Part shown: in pieces, positions 16,079 through 22,847 of the stretch
Position numbering within the stretch: position 1 is the stretch's first letter
Layout of the letters: the number at the start of each line of letters is the position of its first letter
Virus record (IMG/VR): IMGVR_UViG_3300047497_000134
Span: 1 to 23,430 of that record
Source: a virus
DNA length: 23,430 bases
Reading direction: 5' to 3' (one strand)
Translations under genes and position numbers: made by a program
Notes under the pieces: model-generated
Seen by the model: the letters and a program-made list of their open reading frames with translations, nothing else
What the model was told of the DNA's origin: nothing
Database searches by the model: none

Positions 16079-16211
16079 GTGGCGCTACCGCTCGCTAATC
16101 GCTTTGCTGCTTGAGCGCGGGTTCCGTGGCGCTACCGCTCGCTAATCGCTTCGCTGCTTGAGCGCGGGTTCCGTGGCGCTACCGCTCGCTAATCGCTTCG
16201 CTGCTTGAGCG
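16079..16211. repeat. Structured junction repeat, locus C: 2.8 tandem copies of a 47-bp unit
   Basis: Units lie at 16079-16125, 16126-16172 and 16173-16211 (the last is 39 bp and stops directly against the tape measure stop codon). Units 1 and 2 differ by one base (CTTTG or CTTCG). Each holds arms GCGCT and AGCGC around the core seen at the other loci. The array fills the whole gap between the tape measure and distal tail genes. The near-identity of units points to recent tandem duplication. Confidence 0.9.
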
Positions 16212-19151
16212 TTAGGCCGCCTTGAACGGGCTCGCGGCCGTCGAGCGCCAGCCGCCTCGGACGGCGCTATGGACCGCGTTGGCGACGTGGGTGGCGTGGT
16301 CGCTCAGGGCCTTCTTGAAATCGCCGGCCGACATGCCGGATGGACCGCCGTGGACGTTGAAGTCGCCGAAGCTGAACGTGTGGCCGCCGCCCCCGCCCCC
16401 GCCGCCGGCGACCGCCGCCATCAGGTCCCGGTTATCCGCCGCCGGAATGATCCGCTCGCCGGCGTGGATCTGGGCGACCATGTCGGCCGGGACGACATTG
16501 GTGCCGGTGTCGAGGCTGGCGAGATTTTCGAACGCCAGGACGCCCGCATAGGCGGTGGCGGCGGCGACCGGGGCCAGGACCGGGCCGATGATGGGAATGC
16601 CCGCCACGGCGGCGTAGGCGCCCGAGGCCGCCTTGCCGGCGTCGGCCATGATCTGCTGCTGGTTCAGCGTCGAGGTGATCGCCTTGGACGTCGCCGCGCC
16701 GGCCGCCTCCGCCGATGTCCTGGCGGCGACGCCGGTCGCGGTCGCGCCGGTCTGGGCGGCCTGGCTGGCGGCCACGTCGGCGGTTTTCCGGGTCTGGGTC
16801 AAGAGGTGCAGCCGCAGGACGCCCTGCTCTTTCGCCTCGGTGGCGGTCGCGCCCTCGGCTTCCAGCAGGCGACGCTCGGTCCAGTAGCCGATATCGGCCG
16901 TGATCTCCTTTTCGGCCGTCCGCAGCGCGATGCCCTCGATGATCGCGCCGAGGCTTTCGCGGCCGCCCAGGATGCCGCTGACCAGCTCCTTTTCGGCGGA
17001 CAGGATCTCCGAATTGGCCGTCCGCCAGGATTCGGCCTGTTTCCTCGCAAGCGCCTCGACCTGGTTGGCGTGTTTCTCGTCGGCCGTCAGCTTCTGCTGA
17101 TTGGCCGTGGCGTTGGCCGCGACCTCGGCCTTGACGTACTCCGAGGCCGCCGCGAACTCATCCTGGCTGGCCTTGATAAAGGCGGTCGAGGTCGCGGCGT
17201 TGGACGCCTTGATCACCTCGTCGGCTGCAATCCGCGCGGCCTCGATGGCGCGCGCGGCGGCGATCTCGGCCTGTTCCTCCTGTGCGATCAGCGCGAGAAC
17301 GGCGGTTTGCGCGGTCCCCGGATCGACCTTTCCGGCCTTGGCGGCGTCCTCCTCGGCGGCGATCTTCTGCTGGATCGCCTTCTTGGTCGCCTCGAGCTCG
17401 GTGTTGATCGCCTCGATCTTGCGCTTGCTGGCGTCCTGGGCCTCGTCGATCGTCTGCTGGATGCCGCGAACCTCGAGCTCGCGCTCCAACCGGGCGATCT
17501 GGGTTCGGGCCTCGACCTGTTCCTTCTTGTTGAGGGTGACGCCCTCCTCGCCGGCGATGACCTTCTGCCAGAAGGCCAGCTCGTCCGCCGTGGCGTCGCG
17601 GATGTAGTCGGCGTGGGCCGCTTCCTGTTGCGCGAAAATCTCGCGCGCCTGCTGGATGGCGTCCGCCTGGGGCGCCTTCTTCGCCTTCCCCCCGTCGCCG
17701 TCGCCCTCGCGGCCTTCGCCCGTCGACTCGATCTCGGGCGCCTTGGGCCGGCCCCGACCGAGATCGTCGAGGAACTTCATATAGGCCGACGCGTCGCCCT
17801 TCATCTTCGCCCAGTCCGGAGCGGCGTCCTTGCCGATCGCCGCCAGGTCGGCGTTGACCTTGGCCGCGGTCGCGCGGGCGTCGGCCGCCATCTGGTCCTC
17901 GGACGCCTTCATGTCGCGGGCGGCGGCGACGACGTTGTGGCTGAGCGCGTCGTAAAGCACATGGCCCAGCTCGACGAACCGGTCGCCGACCTGCTGGGCT
18001 TCGCCCTCGACGACATCGACGACCAGGCGCCAGTCGTCGCGGAAGGTGTCGACCACGACCTTGATGGCCTGGAACACCTCGTCGAACACGATGCCGAGGT
18101 CCGCGACGACAGCGACCAGATTCTTCAAGGTGAAGTCGAGGAAGTCGAGAATGGTTTTGACGTCGCCGCCGGCCTTGTAGGACCGCACCCAGGAGGCGAT
18201 CAGGTTGTTGACGGCCTGAACCGTGACCGTCAGAGCCGGCGCGAACTCTTGCGCCAGTACATTGCCCGCGCCGATCATCGCGACCTTGTTCTCGTTGAAC
18301 GCCTCGCCCAGCAGGGCCGCCTTCTTGGCCGCGTCGTCGTTCTTTACGCCGTATTGCTCCGTCAGCTCGATCAGCTTGGCCAGGCCGGCCGAGCCGAGGT
18401 CGAGGAACGGGATCAGCGCCGCGCCGGCCTTGCCGAACAGCTGCATGGCCTCGGCCACCTTGGCCGGGCCGTCGGCCTGGCGGGCGAAGCCGTCCATCAC
18501 CGCGCTTAGCTTCTGCATCTGGTCGAGGTTCTGGTTAGTCGAGACGCCGAGCGCCTTGAAGGCCGCGACCTGCTCCGCCGAACCCTGCCGGGCGAGGGCG
18601 AACGACTTGTCGAGCTTCTCGATGCCCAGCAAGCCCTTGTCGGCGTCGACGCCCATCAGGACGAAGGCGGCGTTCAGCTGCTGGACCGCCCCGACGCTCG
18701 TGCCCAGGATCTGGGCGGTGTGCTCGGTCTTCTCGCCGGCCTCCCCCATCTGCCGGGCCCATTCGGTCAGGCGCTCGACGGCGAAGGCCGCCAGCAGCGC
18801 CTCGCCGACACCCGCGATGGCTTCGCGAAAGCCGCTGATCGATTCGGCGCCGCCCTTGATCGACTCCAGGCCTTCCTTGAGGCCCGCGAACAGTCCCCCT
18901 TCCTTGCTGTCCTCGCCGAGCTTGCGGACCTCGGCGTCCACCGCGGCGATCTGCGCGCGCGCCTTGCCGGCGGCCTCGGCCGCCTGGACCATGCCGGCGC
19001 GCAGCTCCTCCGTCATGCCGCCCTGCCGGGCCTGCTTGGCGAAGTCGTTCAGGTCCTTGGTCGCCGCCTTCAGCTCGGACGACATCAGCGCCCGCTTGAC
19101 CTGCAGGTCGGCGACGTCGGCGGTGATGGAGACGGCGACGTTATTGGCCAA
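16212..19151 (-). CDS. Phage tail tape measure protein
   Basis: The 979-residue protein starts at a TTG (19151) preceded by GGAAAGGA at good spacing, reading MANNVAVSITADVADLQ. It is largely Ala/Glu/Lys-rich helix and predicted coiled coil, with hydrophobic stretches in the middle (about residues 335-380, LVAVVADLGIVFDEVFQAIK) and near the end (AYAAVAGIPIIGPVLAPVAA). The C-terminus has the usual tape measure ending (VVPADMVAQIHAGERIIPAA), a Gly run and FSFGDFNVHGG. Tape measure length sets tail length; at about 1.5 angstrom per residue this implies a tail near 150 nm, much longer than the roughly 220-residue RcGTA equivalent, favouring a true phage over a gene transfer agent. Confidence 0.93.
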   Translation of the reverse strand: MANNVAVSITADVADLQVKRALMSSELKAATKDLNDFAKQARQGGMTEELRAGMVQAAEAAGKARAQIAAVDAEVRKLGEDSKEGGLFAGLKEGLESIKGGAESISGFREAIAGVGEALLAAFAVERLTEWARQMGEAGEKTEHTAQILGTSVGAVQQLNAAFVLMGVDADKGLLGIEKLDKSFALARQGSAEQVAAFKALGVSTNQNLDQMQKLSAVMDGFARQADGPAKVAEAMQLFGKAGAALIPFLDLGSAGLAKLIELTEQYGVKNDDAAKKAALLGEAFNENKVAMIGAGNVLAQEFAPALTVTVQAVNNLIASWVRSYKAGGDVKTILDFLDFTLKNLVAVVADLGIVFDEVFQAIKVVVDTFRDDWRLVVDVVEGEAQQVGDRFVELGHVLYDALSHNVVAAARDMKASEDQMAADARATAAKVNADLAAIGKDAAPDWAKMKGDASAYMKFLDDLGRGRPKAPEIESTGEGREGDGDGGKAKKAPQADAIQQAREIFAQQEAAHADYIRDATADELAFWQKVIAGEEGVTLNKKEQVEARTQIARLERELEVRGIQQTIDEAQDASKRKIEAINTELEATKKAIQQKIAAEEDAAKAGKVDPGTAQTAVLALIAQEEQAEIAAARAIEAARIAADEVIKASNAATSTAFIKASQDEFAAASEYVKAEVAANATANQQKLTADEKHANQVEALARKQAESWRTANSEILSAEKELVSGILGGRESLGAIIEGIALRTAEKEITADIGYWTERRLLEAEGATATEAKEQGVLRLHLLTQTRKTADVAASQAAQTGATATGVAARTSAEAAGAATSKAITSTLNQQQIMADAGKAASGAYAAVAGIPIIGPVLAPVAAATAYAGVLAFENLASLDTGTNVVPADMVAQIHAGERIIPAADNRDLMAAVAGGGGGGGGHTFSFGDFNVHGGPSGMSAGDFKKALSDHATHVANAVHSAVRGGWRSTAASPFKAA

Positions 19152-19219
19152 GGCGCCGTCCTTTCCTACCGGAATTGCCCCCGCGCGGGCCGCGCGCGCC
19201 CCTGGACCCTGCGCGCGTG

Positions 19220-19232
19220 CAAGCGTAGCTTG
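19220..19232. promoter_or_regulatory. Short palindrome upstream of the immunity gene
   Basis: CAAGC, GTA, GCTTG is a perfect 5-bp inverted repeat 29 bp before the immunity gene's ATG, in the 110-bp divergent gap that must hold its promoter. It could be an operator, but I see no convincing -35/-10 pair and the match is short. Confidence 0.3.
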
Positions 19233-19261
19233 TTCGCCGGCTACTCGAAGAGGACCGGCCC

Positions 19262-19498
19262 ATGCATACGAGCGCTATCGCGATTTTAGTCCCGATCATG
19301 GCGCTGACGGGGTTCGCGATGTACTTTCTGCCGACCATCGTCGCGATGGCCCGCAAGCACCGCCAGCTTCCCGCGATCGCGCTGCTCAACATCTTCCTGG
19401 GCTGGACGGTGCTGTTCTGGATCTTGTCGTTCGTCTGGGCGCTAACCTCGCCGGCGCAGGTGGTGGTGATCCAGCAGGCCGCGCCGCCCCAGGCCTGA
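19262..19498 (+). CDS. Superinfection immunity protein (Imm-like moron)
   Basis: The 78-residue protein fits the Imm_superinfect family (T4 Imm-like): two hydrophobic segments, about residues 4-28 (AIAILVPIMALTGFAMYFLP) and 41-62 (ALLNIFLGWTVLFWILSFVW), joined by a basic loop (ARKHRQ). The YFLPTIVA and NIFLGWT words are characteristic. These inner-membrane proteins block DNA entry from related superinfecting phages. It is on the plus strand between chaperone and tape measure genes, opposed to the whole tail operon, with GAAGAGGA before the ATG. Opposite orientation inside a late operon is typical of a moron expressed independently in the lysogen. It ends 7 bp before the convergent chaperone stop. 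Confidence 0.88.
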   Translation: MHTSAIAILVPIMALTGFAMYFLPTIVAMARKHRQLPAIALLNIFLGWTVLFWILSFVWALTSPAQVVVIQQAAPPQA

Positions 19499-19505
19499 AG
19501 ACCGC

Positions 19506-19802
19506 CTAGTCCGTCACGTCCGGCAGGCCGGAGTCCCACTCCCCGGCTTCGTCGTCGTCCTCGCCCTCGCGAACCGGGTTCGCCTCTGCGCCCGGCGGCG
19601 ACCACCACTTCTGGCTCGCGAAATAGATTTGCACGAGCCGATCGACCGGCGGGTTTTCCGCCAGCTCGCGCTCGAGCTCGGCGTAGAGCGGCCAGGTGAG
19701 CGTGCTCCACCAGTATTCGCGGGTGTGGCCGAAGTATCGACAGGCGCGCAGGACGACGCCTTCCCAGTTTGGCTCGGGGACTAGGGCGCCCCGGTCTCTT
19801 CC
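19506..19802 (-). CDS. Tail assembly chaperone extension (T domain), reached by -1 frameshift
   Basis: This frame is open from just below the TGA at 19835-19833 to the TAG at 19508-19506 and encodes a credible protein: PNWEGVVLRACRYFGHTREY, WWSTLTWPLYAELE, LVQIYFASQKWWSPP, then an acidic tail. It has no ATG, GTG or TTG until far inside the domain, so it is not an ordinary gene. It lies in the -1 frame relative to the upstream chaperone. A slip on G GGG GAA (19805-19799) would add 98 residues and give a 248-residue fusion. This is the G/GT arrangement of lambda and many siphoviruses, in which the longer form recruits the tape measure protein. The frame relation is directly visible; the slip site is inferred. 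Confidence 0.78.
   Translation of the reverse strand, partial: GRDRGALVPEPNWEGVVLRACRYFGHTREYWWSTLTWPLYAELERELAENPPVDRLVQIYFASQKWWSPPGAEANPVREGEDDDEAGEWDSGLPDVTD
19568..19583. repeat. 16-bp palindromic word, copy 3
   Basis: Identical to the copies at 9744 and 13698. Here it encodes ANPVR in the chaperone frameshift extension. Confidence 0.7.
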
Positions 19803-20251
19803 CCCGAGGCGGCGTCCTCCGGCTCGGCCTCGTCATCCGGGACGCTGACGAAGACGAACAGGCCGGATTGCCGGCGCACCGTCAGCCAGGCCATTTGCCG
19901 CTCGGAGTCGGTCAGGGGCCAGCCTTCCAGCTCCTCCCGGGTCAGGGTCGGGTGCGCGGCGGCCAGGCCGGCGTGGATCGGGCCCATGACCAGGCGGTCG
20001 AAATCGTCGTTCGACAGGTCGCCGAACACCTGGCCCATCACCACCAGCTGGCGCAGGCCCCGCGCGGCGGGCTCCTCGTCGGGATCCGGCGCCGAGGCGG
20101 CCAGACCGTCATTGATCATCCGGTTGAGCTCGATCAGCTCGCGCCGGCATTTCTTCAGGTCGCGCCAGACCAGCACGGGGATGGGCCAGCTCTTGCCGCC
20201 GAGCGAAACGCTGGGCGTGGTCGCCGGATCGAATTCGGCCGGTTCGGTCAT
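19781..20251 (-). CDS. Tail assembly chaperone (G-like, zero frame)
   Basis: The 156-residue protein starts MTEPAEFDPATTPSVSLGGK behind AAGGA, with a KSWPIPVLVWRDLKKCRREL core and a helical middle (GLRQLVVMGQVFGDLSNDDF), ending in a low-complexity acidic tail. This is the usual form of phage tail assembly chaperones, which lie just upstream of the tape measure gene and keep that protein soluble while tail tube polymerises. The zero frame ends at TAG 19783-19781 in the middle of a frameshift window. The moron at 19262 separates it from the tape measure gene, which is unusual. Function is inferred from position, frame architecture and weak family resemblance. Confidence 0.72.
   Translation of the reverse strand: MTEPAEFDPATTPSVSLGGKSWPIPVLVWRDLKKCRRELIELNRMINDGLAASAPDPDEEPAARGLRQLVVMGQVFGDLSNDDFDRLVMGPIHAGLAAAHPTLTREELEGWPLTDSERQMAWLTVRRQSGLFVFVSVPDDEAEPEDAASGEETGAP
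19799..19805 (-). promoter_or_regulatory. Predicted -1 frameshift slip site GGGGGAA
   Basis: Zero-frame codons are TCG GGG GAA. A one-base backward slip on GGG keeps full pairing in the P site, while the A-site Glu codon would mispair at GGA, so this is a simple rather than canonical tandem slip site. It lies inside the 50-base stretch where both frames are open (between TGA at 19835 and TAG at 19781). Confidence 0.5.
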
Positions 20252-20263
20252 GTTTTTTCCTTG

Positions 20264-20298
20264 GCGCTGCCGCTCGCGGGCGCTCGCTGCCCGAGCGC
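20264..20298. repeat. Structured junction repeat, locus D
   Basis: Arms GCGCT and AGCGC flank the shared core. A nested perfect stem GCGCTC / GAGCGC is also possible in the transcript. It fills the gap between the stop of the 123-residue gene and the chaperone, whose Shine-Dalgarno AAGGA lies just outside the stem and stays free. Confidence 0.65.
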
Positions 20299-20300
20299 GG

Positions 20301-20672
20301 TTATCGGTGATAGACCTCGTCCATTCGGTGCTTGGCCCCCTCGATCATCTCGGGATGGTCGAGGGCCTGGACGGTGATCCGCGCCAGGATCAGGTCGCTG
20401 GACAGGTCCAGGTCGCCGATCCGCGCCAGCACGGCCAGGAGGCGCTGGCGGTTGAAGCGGATGGCGGTCAGCCCGTCGCAGGCGATCGGCGGCTGGCGGC
20501 GCAGCACCAGGTATTCGGTGATCTTGCGCGAGACCGTCCGCCGGGCCTTGTCGACCTCGAGCTCGGACAATCGCAGGGCCGCCATGACCTGCTCGGGCGC
20601 GAGGCCGTTCGCCAGGTTCTGGAACACCAGCCGTCGGGTGCGGCCGATGTCCCTTCGCTCCGCTTCGGTCAT
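20301..20672 (-). CDS. Small phage protein upstream of the tail chaperone, HTH-like
   Basis: The 123-residue protein starts MTEAERRDIGRTRRLVFQNL. I chose ATG 20672 because the longer frame continues into the insertion element. Residues about 20-50 (ANGLAPEQVMAALRLSELEV) look like a helix-turn-helix; the rest is helical, including DLDLSSDLILARITVQALDH. I recall similar small proteins near tail genes of alphaproteobacterial prophages but cannot name a family. The insertion element ends 8 bp before its ATG, and there is no Shine-Dalgarno sequence in those 8 bp, so its own initiation signals were displaced. The tnpB stop is 7 bp upstream, so it may now be translated by coupling. An N-terminal truncation cannot be excluded. 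Confidence 0.62.
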   Translation of the reverse strand: MTEAERRDIGRTRRLVFQNLANGLAPEQVMAALRLSELEVDKARRTVSRKITEYLVLRRQPPIACDGLTAIRFNRQRLLAVLARIGDLDLSSDLILARITVQALDHPEMIEGAKHRMDEVYHR

Positions 20673-20679
20673 TTCGGAA

Positions 20680-21924
20680 TTACTGACTTTCGTGGTCACC
20701 CACTGAGCCGAGCATTCGCGTTTCAATGAGCCGACTTGATGGGGCGATCCCCTCAGCGGTCGCACTCTCCACGCGCGTTGCGCCATCGCTGGCGCGGTTC
20801 CCCGGTTCCTCCGGGTACCTGTAGAGATTCATGGCGGCGTTCTCGTCCCGCCCCAGCTTGACGCCGCAGCCGCACGAGTACCGCCGCTTGGTGAGCGGCA
20901 TGTCGTTCAGCGCGCCGCACCCGCTGCATGTGCGGGTGCTGGGGTATTCGGACGGGACGGCGATCAACTCCCGACCTCGCCACGCGGCCTTATAGGTCAC
21001 GAAGCGAAGCAGAGAGCCGATCGCCACGTCCGCCACCTGCTGGCCGAGGTAGGGCGTCTGGGCCATGGCCCGAACGTCCAGGGTCTCGACCACGAGAACA
21101 TCGGCTTTGGCTGTCAGCCGATGTGAAACCTGATGAAGGTGGTCCAGGCGGCGGCAACGCACCTTGCGGTGCAGGGCCGCCACACGGCGCACCTGAGCGG
21201 CCCGGCGGGCCGAACCCTTCTGACGCCGCGCCATGATGCGCTGCGCCTTCGCCAGCCGCCGCAGCGCCGCCTTAAGCGGCCTGGGCGGCTTGACCGTCTC
21301 GAAGCCCGTCCCGTCGAAGGTGGTGACCAGCGACTTCAGGCCCGCGTCGATACCCAGACGGGCGCCCGTGGCCGCCATAGGCTCGGGCGCCTCGCATTCG
21401 ATCTGAGCCGACAGGAGCCAGCGGTCGCCGTCGCGGACGGCGCGGCTCCCCAGTAGGCGGCCGACCGGCGGCTTGCCGCCACGGGTCCGCACGATCCCCA
21501 GCTTGGGAAGTCGGGCATGGCGCCCGTTCTGATCCAGGCGAGTGTTCTGGTTGACGAAGTAGACGGAGCCTTCGCCCCAGCGCTTCTTCTTGAAGCGCGG
21601 GAAGCCGCACTGGCGGCCGGCCTTGCGCTCGCTCAGCATCCGCCGCAGCGCTTTGTCCAGGCGCGCACAGACGTCCAGCAGGGTGTGGGCGGGCAGTTCG
21701 GCCAACCACGCCGTCTCCGGCTCATGCTTCCAGGCGACGGCCAGCTTTTGCAGGTCGGCCTTCCAGAGGAACGTCCCGTCCGCCTCGTACTGGCGGACCA
21801 CCTCGCCCAGCAGCCTGTTCCAGGCGCCGCGCGCATGGTTGGCCCAAAGGTCCAGCAGTCGGGACTGCTCCCGGTTAGGATAGAGGCGGCATTGCCAGCC
21901 GCGCGTGATCGGGTCCGGGCTCAG
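20680..21924 (-). CDS. tnpB: TnpB-like RNA-guided nuclease (OrfB family)
   Basis: The RuvC residues are present: Asp in GIDAGLKSL, Glu in VVETLDV and Asp in GRDENAAMNL (242, 329 and 409 when numbered from an upstream GTG at 22071). The N-terminal WQCRLYPNREQ and the FPRFKKKR region are typical of OrfB proteins, as is the zinc finger CSGCG. The second finger half is CGC rather than CxxC, one residue shorter than usual. The start is uncertain. Family likeness would place it near 21909, where an ATC stands where ATG would give MTRGWQCRLYP. I mark a CTG overlapping the transposase stop; the GTG at 22071 would add about 50 residues read out of frame over the transposase. The stop uses one flanking base. 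Probably catalytically intact. Confidence 0.85.
   Translation of the reverse strand: MSPDPITRGWQCRLYPNREQSRLLDLWANHARGAWNRLLGEVVRQYEADGTFLWKADLQKLAVAWKHEPETAWLAELPAHTLLDVCARLDKALRRMLSERKAGRQCGFPRFKKKRWGEGSVYFVNQNTRLDQNGRHARLPKLGIVRTRGGKPPVGRLLGSRAVRDGDRWLLSAQIECEAPEPMAATGARLGIDAGLKSLVTTFDGTGFETVKPPRPLKAALRRLAKAQRIMARRQKGSARRAAQVRRVAALHRKVRCRRLDHLHQVSHRLTAKADVLVVETLDVRAMAQTPYLGQQVADVAIGSLLRFVTYKAAWRGRELIAVPSEYPSTRTCSGCGALNDMPLTKRRYSCGCGVKLGRDENAAMNLYRYPEEPGNRASDGATRVESATAEGIAPSSRLIETRMLGSVGDHESQ
20681..20699. repeat. Terminal inverted repeat of the IS1595/TnpB element, tnpB end
   Basis: TACTGACTTTCGTGGTCAC is the exact reverse complement of 23316-23334. It also encodes the last residues of TnpB (DHESQ), and the TnpB stop TAA is completed by the first flanking base. 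Confidence 0.93.
20681..20830 (-). ncRNA. Possible omega/reRNA region at the 3' end of tnpB
   Basis: In IS200/IS605 elements the guide RNA scaffold for TnpB comes from the end of tnpB and the adjoining transposon end, and the guide from the DNA just outside. Here tnpB runs to the last base pair of the element, so a scaffold would have to overlap the coding end and the inverted repeat, and the guide would begin TTCCGAAATGACCGAAG (20679 downward) in the phage gene. The left limit given is arbitrary. This is an inference from family behaviour, with no RNA motif verified. Confidence 0.3.
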
Positions 21925-22847
21925 GCGACCAGCTCGCGCCAGCGCAGGCGCTGGCCCTGGGTGTGCAGCATGGTGTCGATCCGCGAGGCCGTGTCCGCCT
22001 TGCGCTCGTTCCAGCGGAAGGCGATTTCGGTCAGGTACCGATCCGTGTGCTTGTTCGAGAACCAATGCCACACGCCGATGATGGCACGCTTCACCGTCGC
22101 GTTGAACGATTCTGCGGTGTTGGAGTGGGCGACGACCGGGCCGCCGTCATAGCGGGCGTATTCGCCCTTGGAGTGGTTGACCCGCAGGTGGCGGTCGAAC
22201 TTGCGGCCGATCCAGCGATAGGCCGGAAGCTCGTCGGTGCAGAGAATGGTCCCCTCGCGGGATACGTTCTCATAGACGAAGGTGGCGATGGTCCGGGCCG
22301 AGTGGGTCATCCCCCGCTTGGCGCGCGCCCGGCCGCCGCGCTCGGCCGCCACCGTGACCATGGTGCGGCGGCTGCCGCCCCGGCCCTTGGGCTGGTCGTC
22401 ATCGCCGTCCCGCTGGCTCTTGGCGTCCTTGCGGCGCTTGCCACCCAGGTACGTCTCGTCGGCCTCGACGATGCCGCTCAGCATCCCCTCGCGGTCGTCC
22501 ATCATCCGGCGGATGCGCTGACCCAGGAACCACGCTGTCTTCTGGGTGATCCCCAGCTGCTCGGCCAGCTTGACCGACGACACGCCCTTGGACGACGCGG
22601 CGACCAGATACATGCCGGTGAACCACACCCGCAGCGGCAGGTGCGTGCCTTCGAACGGCGTGCCGTGGGCGGCGGTGAACTTGGCCCGGCAGTCGGTGCA
22701 GCGGCGATAGTGGGGGCGGCCCACCTGGTGCGACCGCACGCTGCCGCATTTGGGGCAGGACGGGCCGTCAGGCCAGCGCGCCGCCTCAAGATGCGCCCAG
22801 CAGGCGTCATCGTCGGGGAAGCGCTTCAGGAAGGCCAGGAGAGACAT
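21921..22847 (-). CDS. IS1595 / ISXO2-type DDE transposase
   Basis: The 308-residue protein has an N-terminal zinc ribbon (Cys31, Cys34, Cys50, Cys53: CPKC and CTDC) and the ISXO2-like catalytic domain: Asp130 in EADETYLGGK, Asp205 in CTDELPAY, and the HSNTAESFNATVKR segment (Asn243, Glu246) followed by WHWFSNKHTDRYLTEIAFR. Length is normal and there is no interruption, so it looks active. It cuts and pastes DNA at the 19-bp repeats. The ATG shares its A with the stop of the 65-residue ORF (TGATG), and its stop overlaps the tnpB start region, so the three genes are co-translated. Confidence 0.93.
   Translation of the reverse strand: MSLLAFLKRFPDDDACWAHLEAARWPDGPSCPKCGSVRSHQVGRPHYRRCTDCRAKFTAAHGTPFEGTHLPLRVWFTGMYLVAASSKGVSSVKLAEQLGITQKTAWFLGQRIRRMMDDREGMLSGIVEADETYLGGKRRKDAKSQRDGDDDQPKGRGGSRRTMVTVAAERGGRARAKRGMTHSARTIATFVYENVSREGTILCTDELPAYRWIGRKFDRHLRVNHSKGEYARYDGGPVVAHSNTAESFNATVKRAIIGVWHWFSNKHTDRYLTEIAFRWNERKADTASRIDTMLHTQGQRLRWRELVA

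Noticed and set aside
16079-16211. The tandem 47-bp units as a CRISPR array
   Set aside because: The units abut directly with no distinct spacers and the same core occurs singly at other junctions.
16269-18509. A 746-residue plus-strand frame opposite the tape measure gene
   Set aside because: It is Arg/Leu/Gly-rich antisense text with no motifs. The minus-strand frame is a clear tape measure protein.
18223-19509. A 428-residue plus-strand frame that includes the immunity gene region
   Set aside because: The part over the tape measure is antisense, and over the immunity gene it is in another frame than the recognisable Imm protein.
10058-20251. The whole cluster as a gene transfer agent
   Set aside because: The baseplate genes are GTA-like, but the long tape measure, lysis genes, morons and adhesin cassette fit a siphovirus-type prophage better, and no head genes are in view to decide otherwise.
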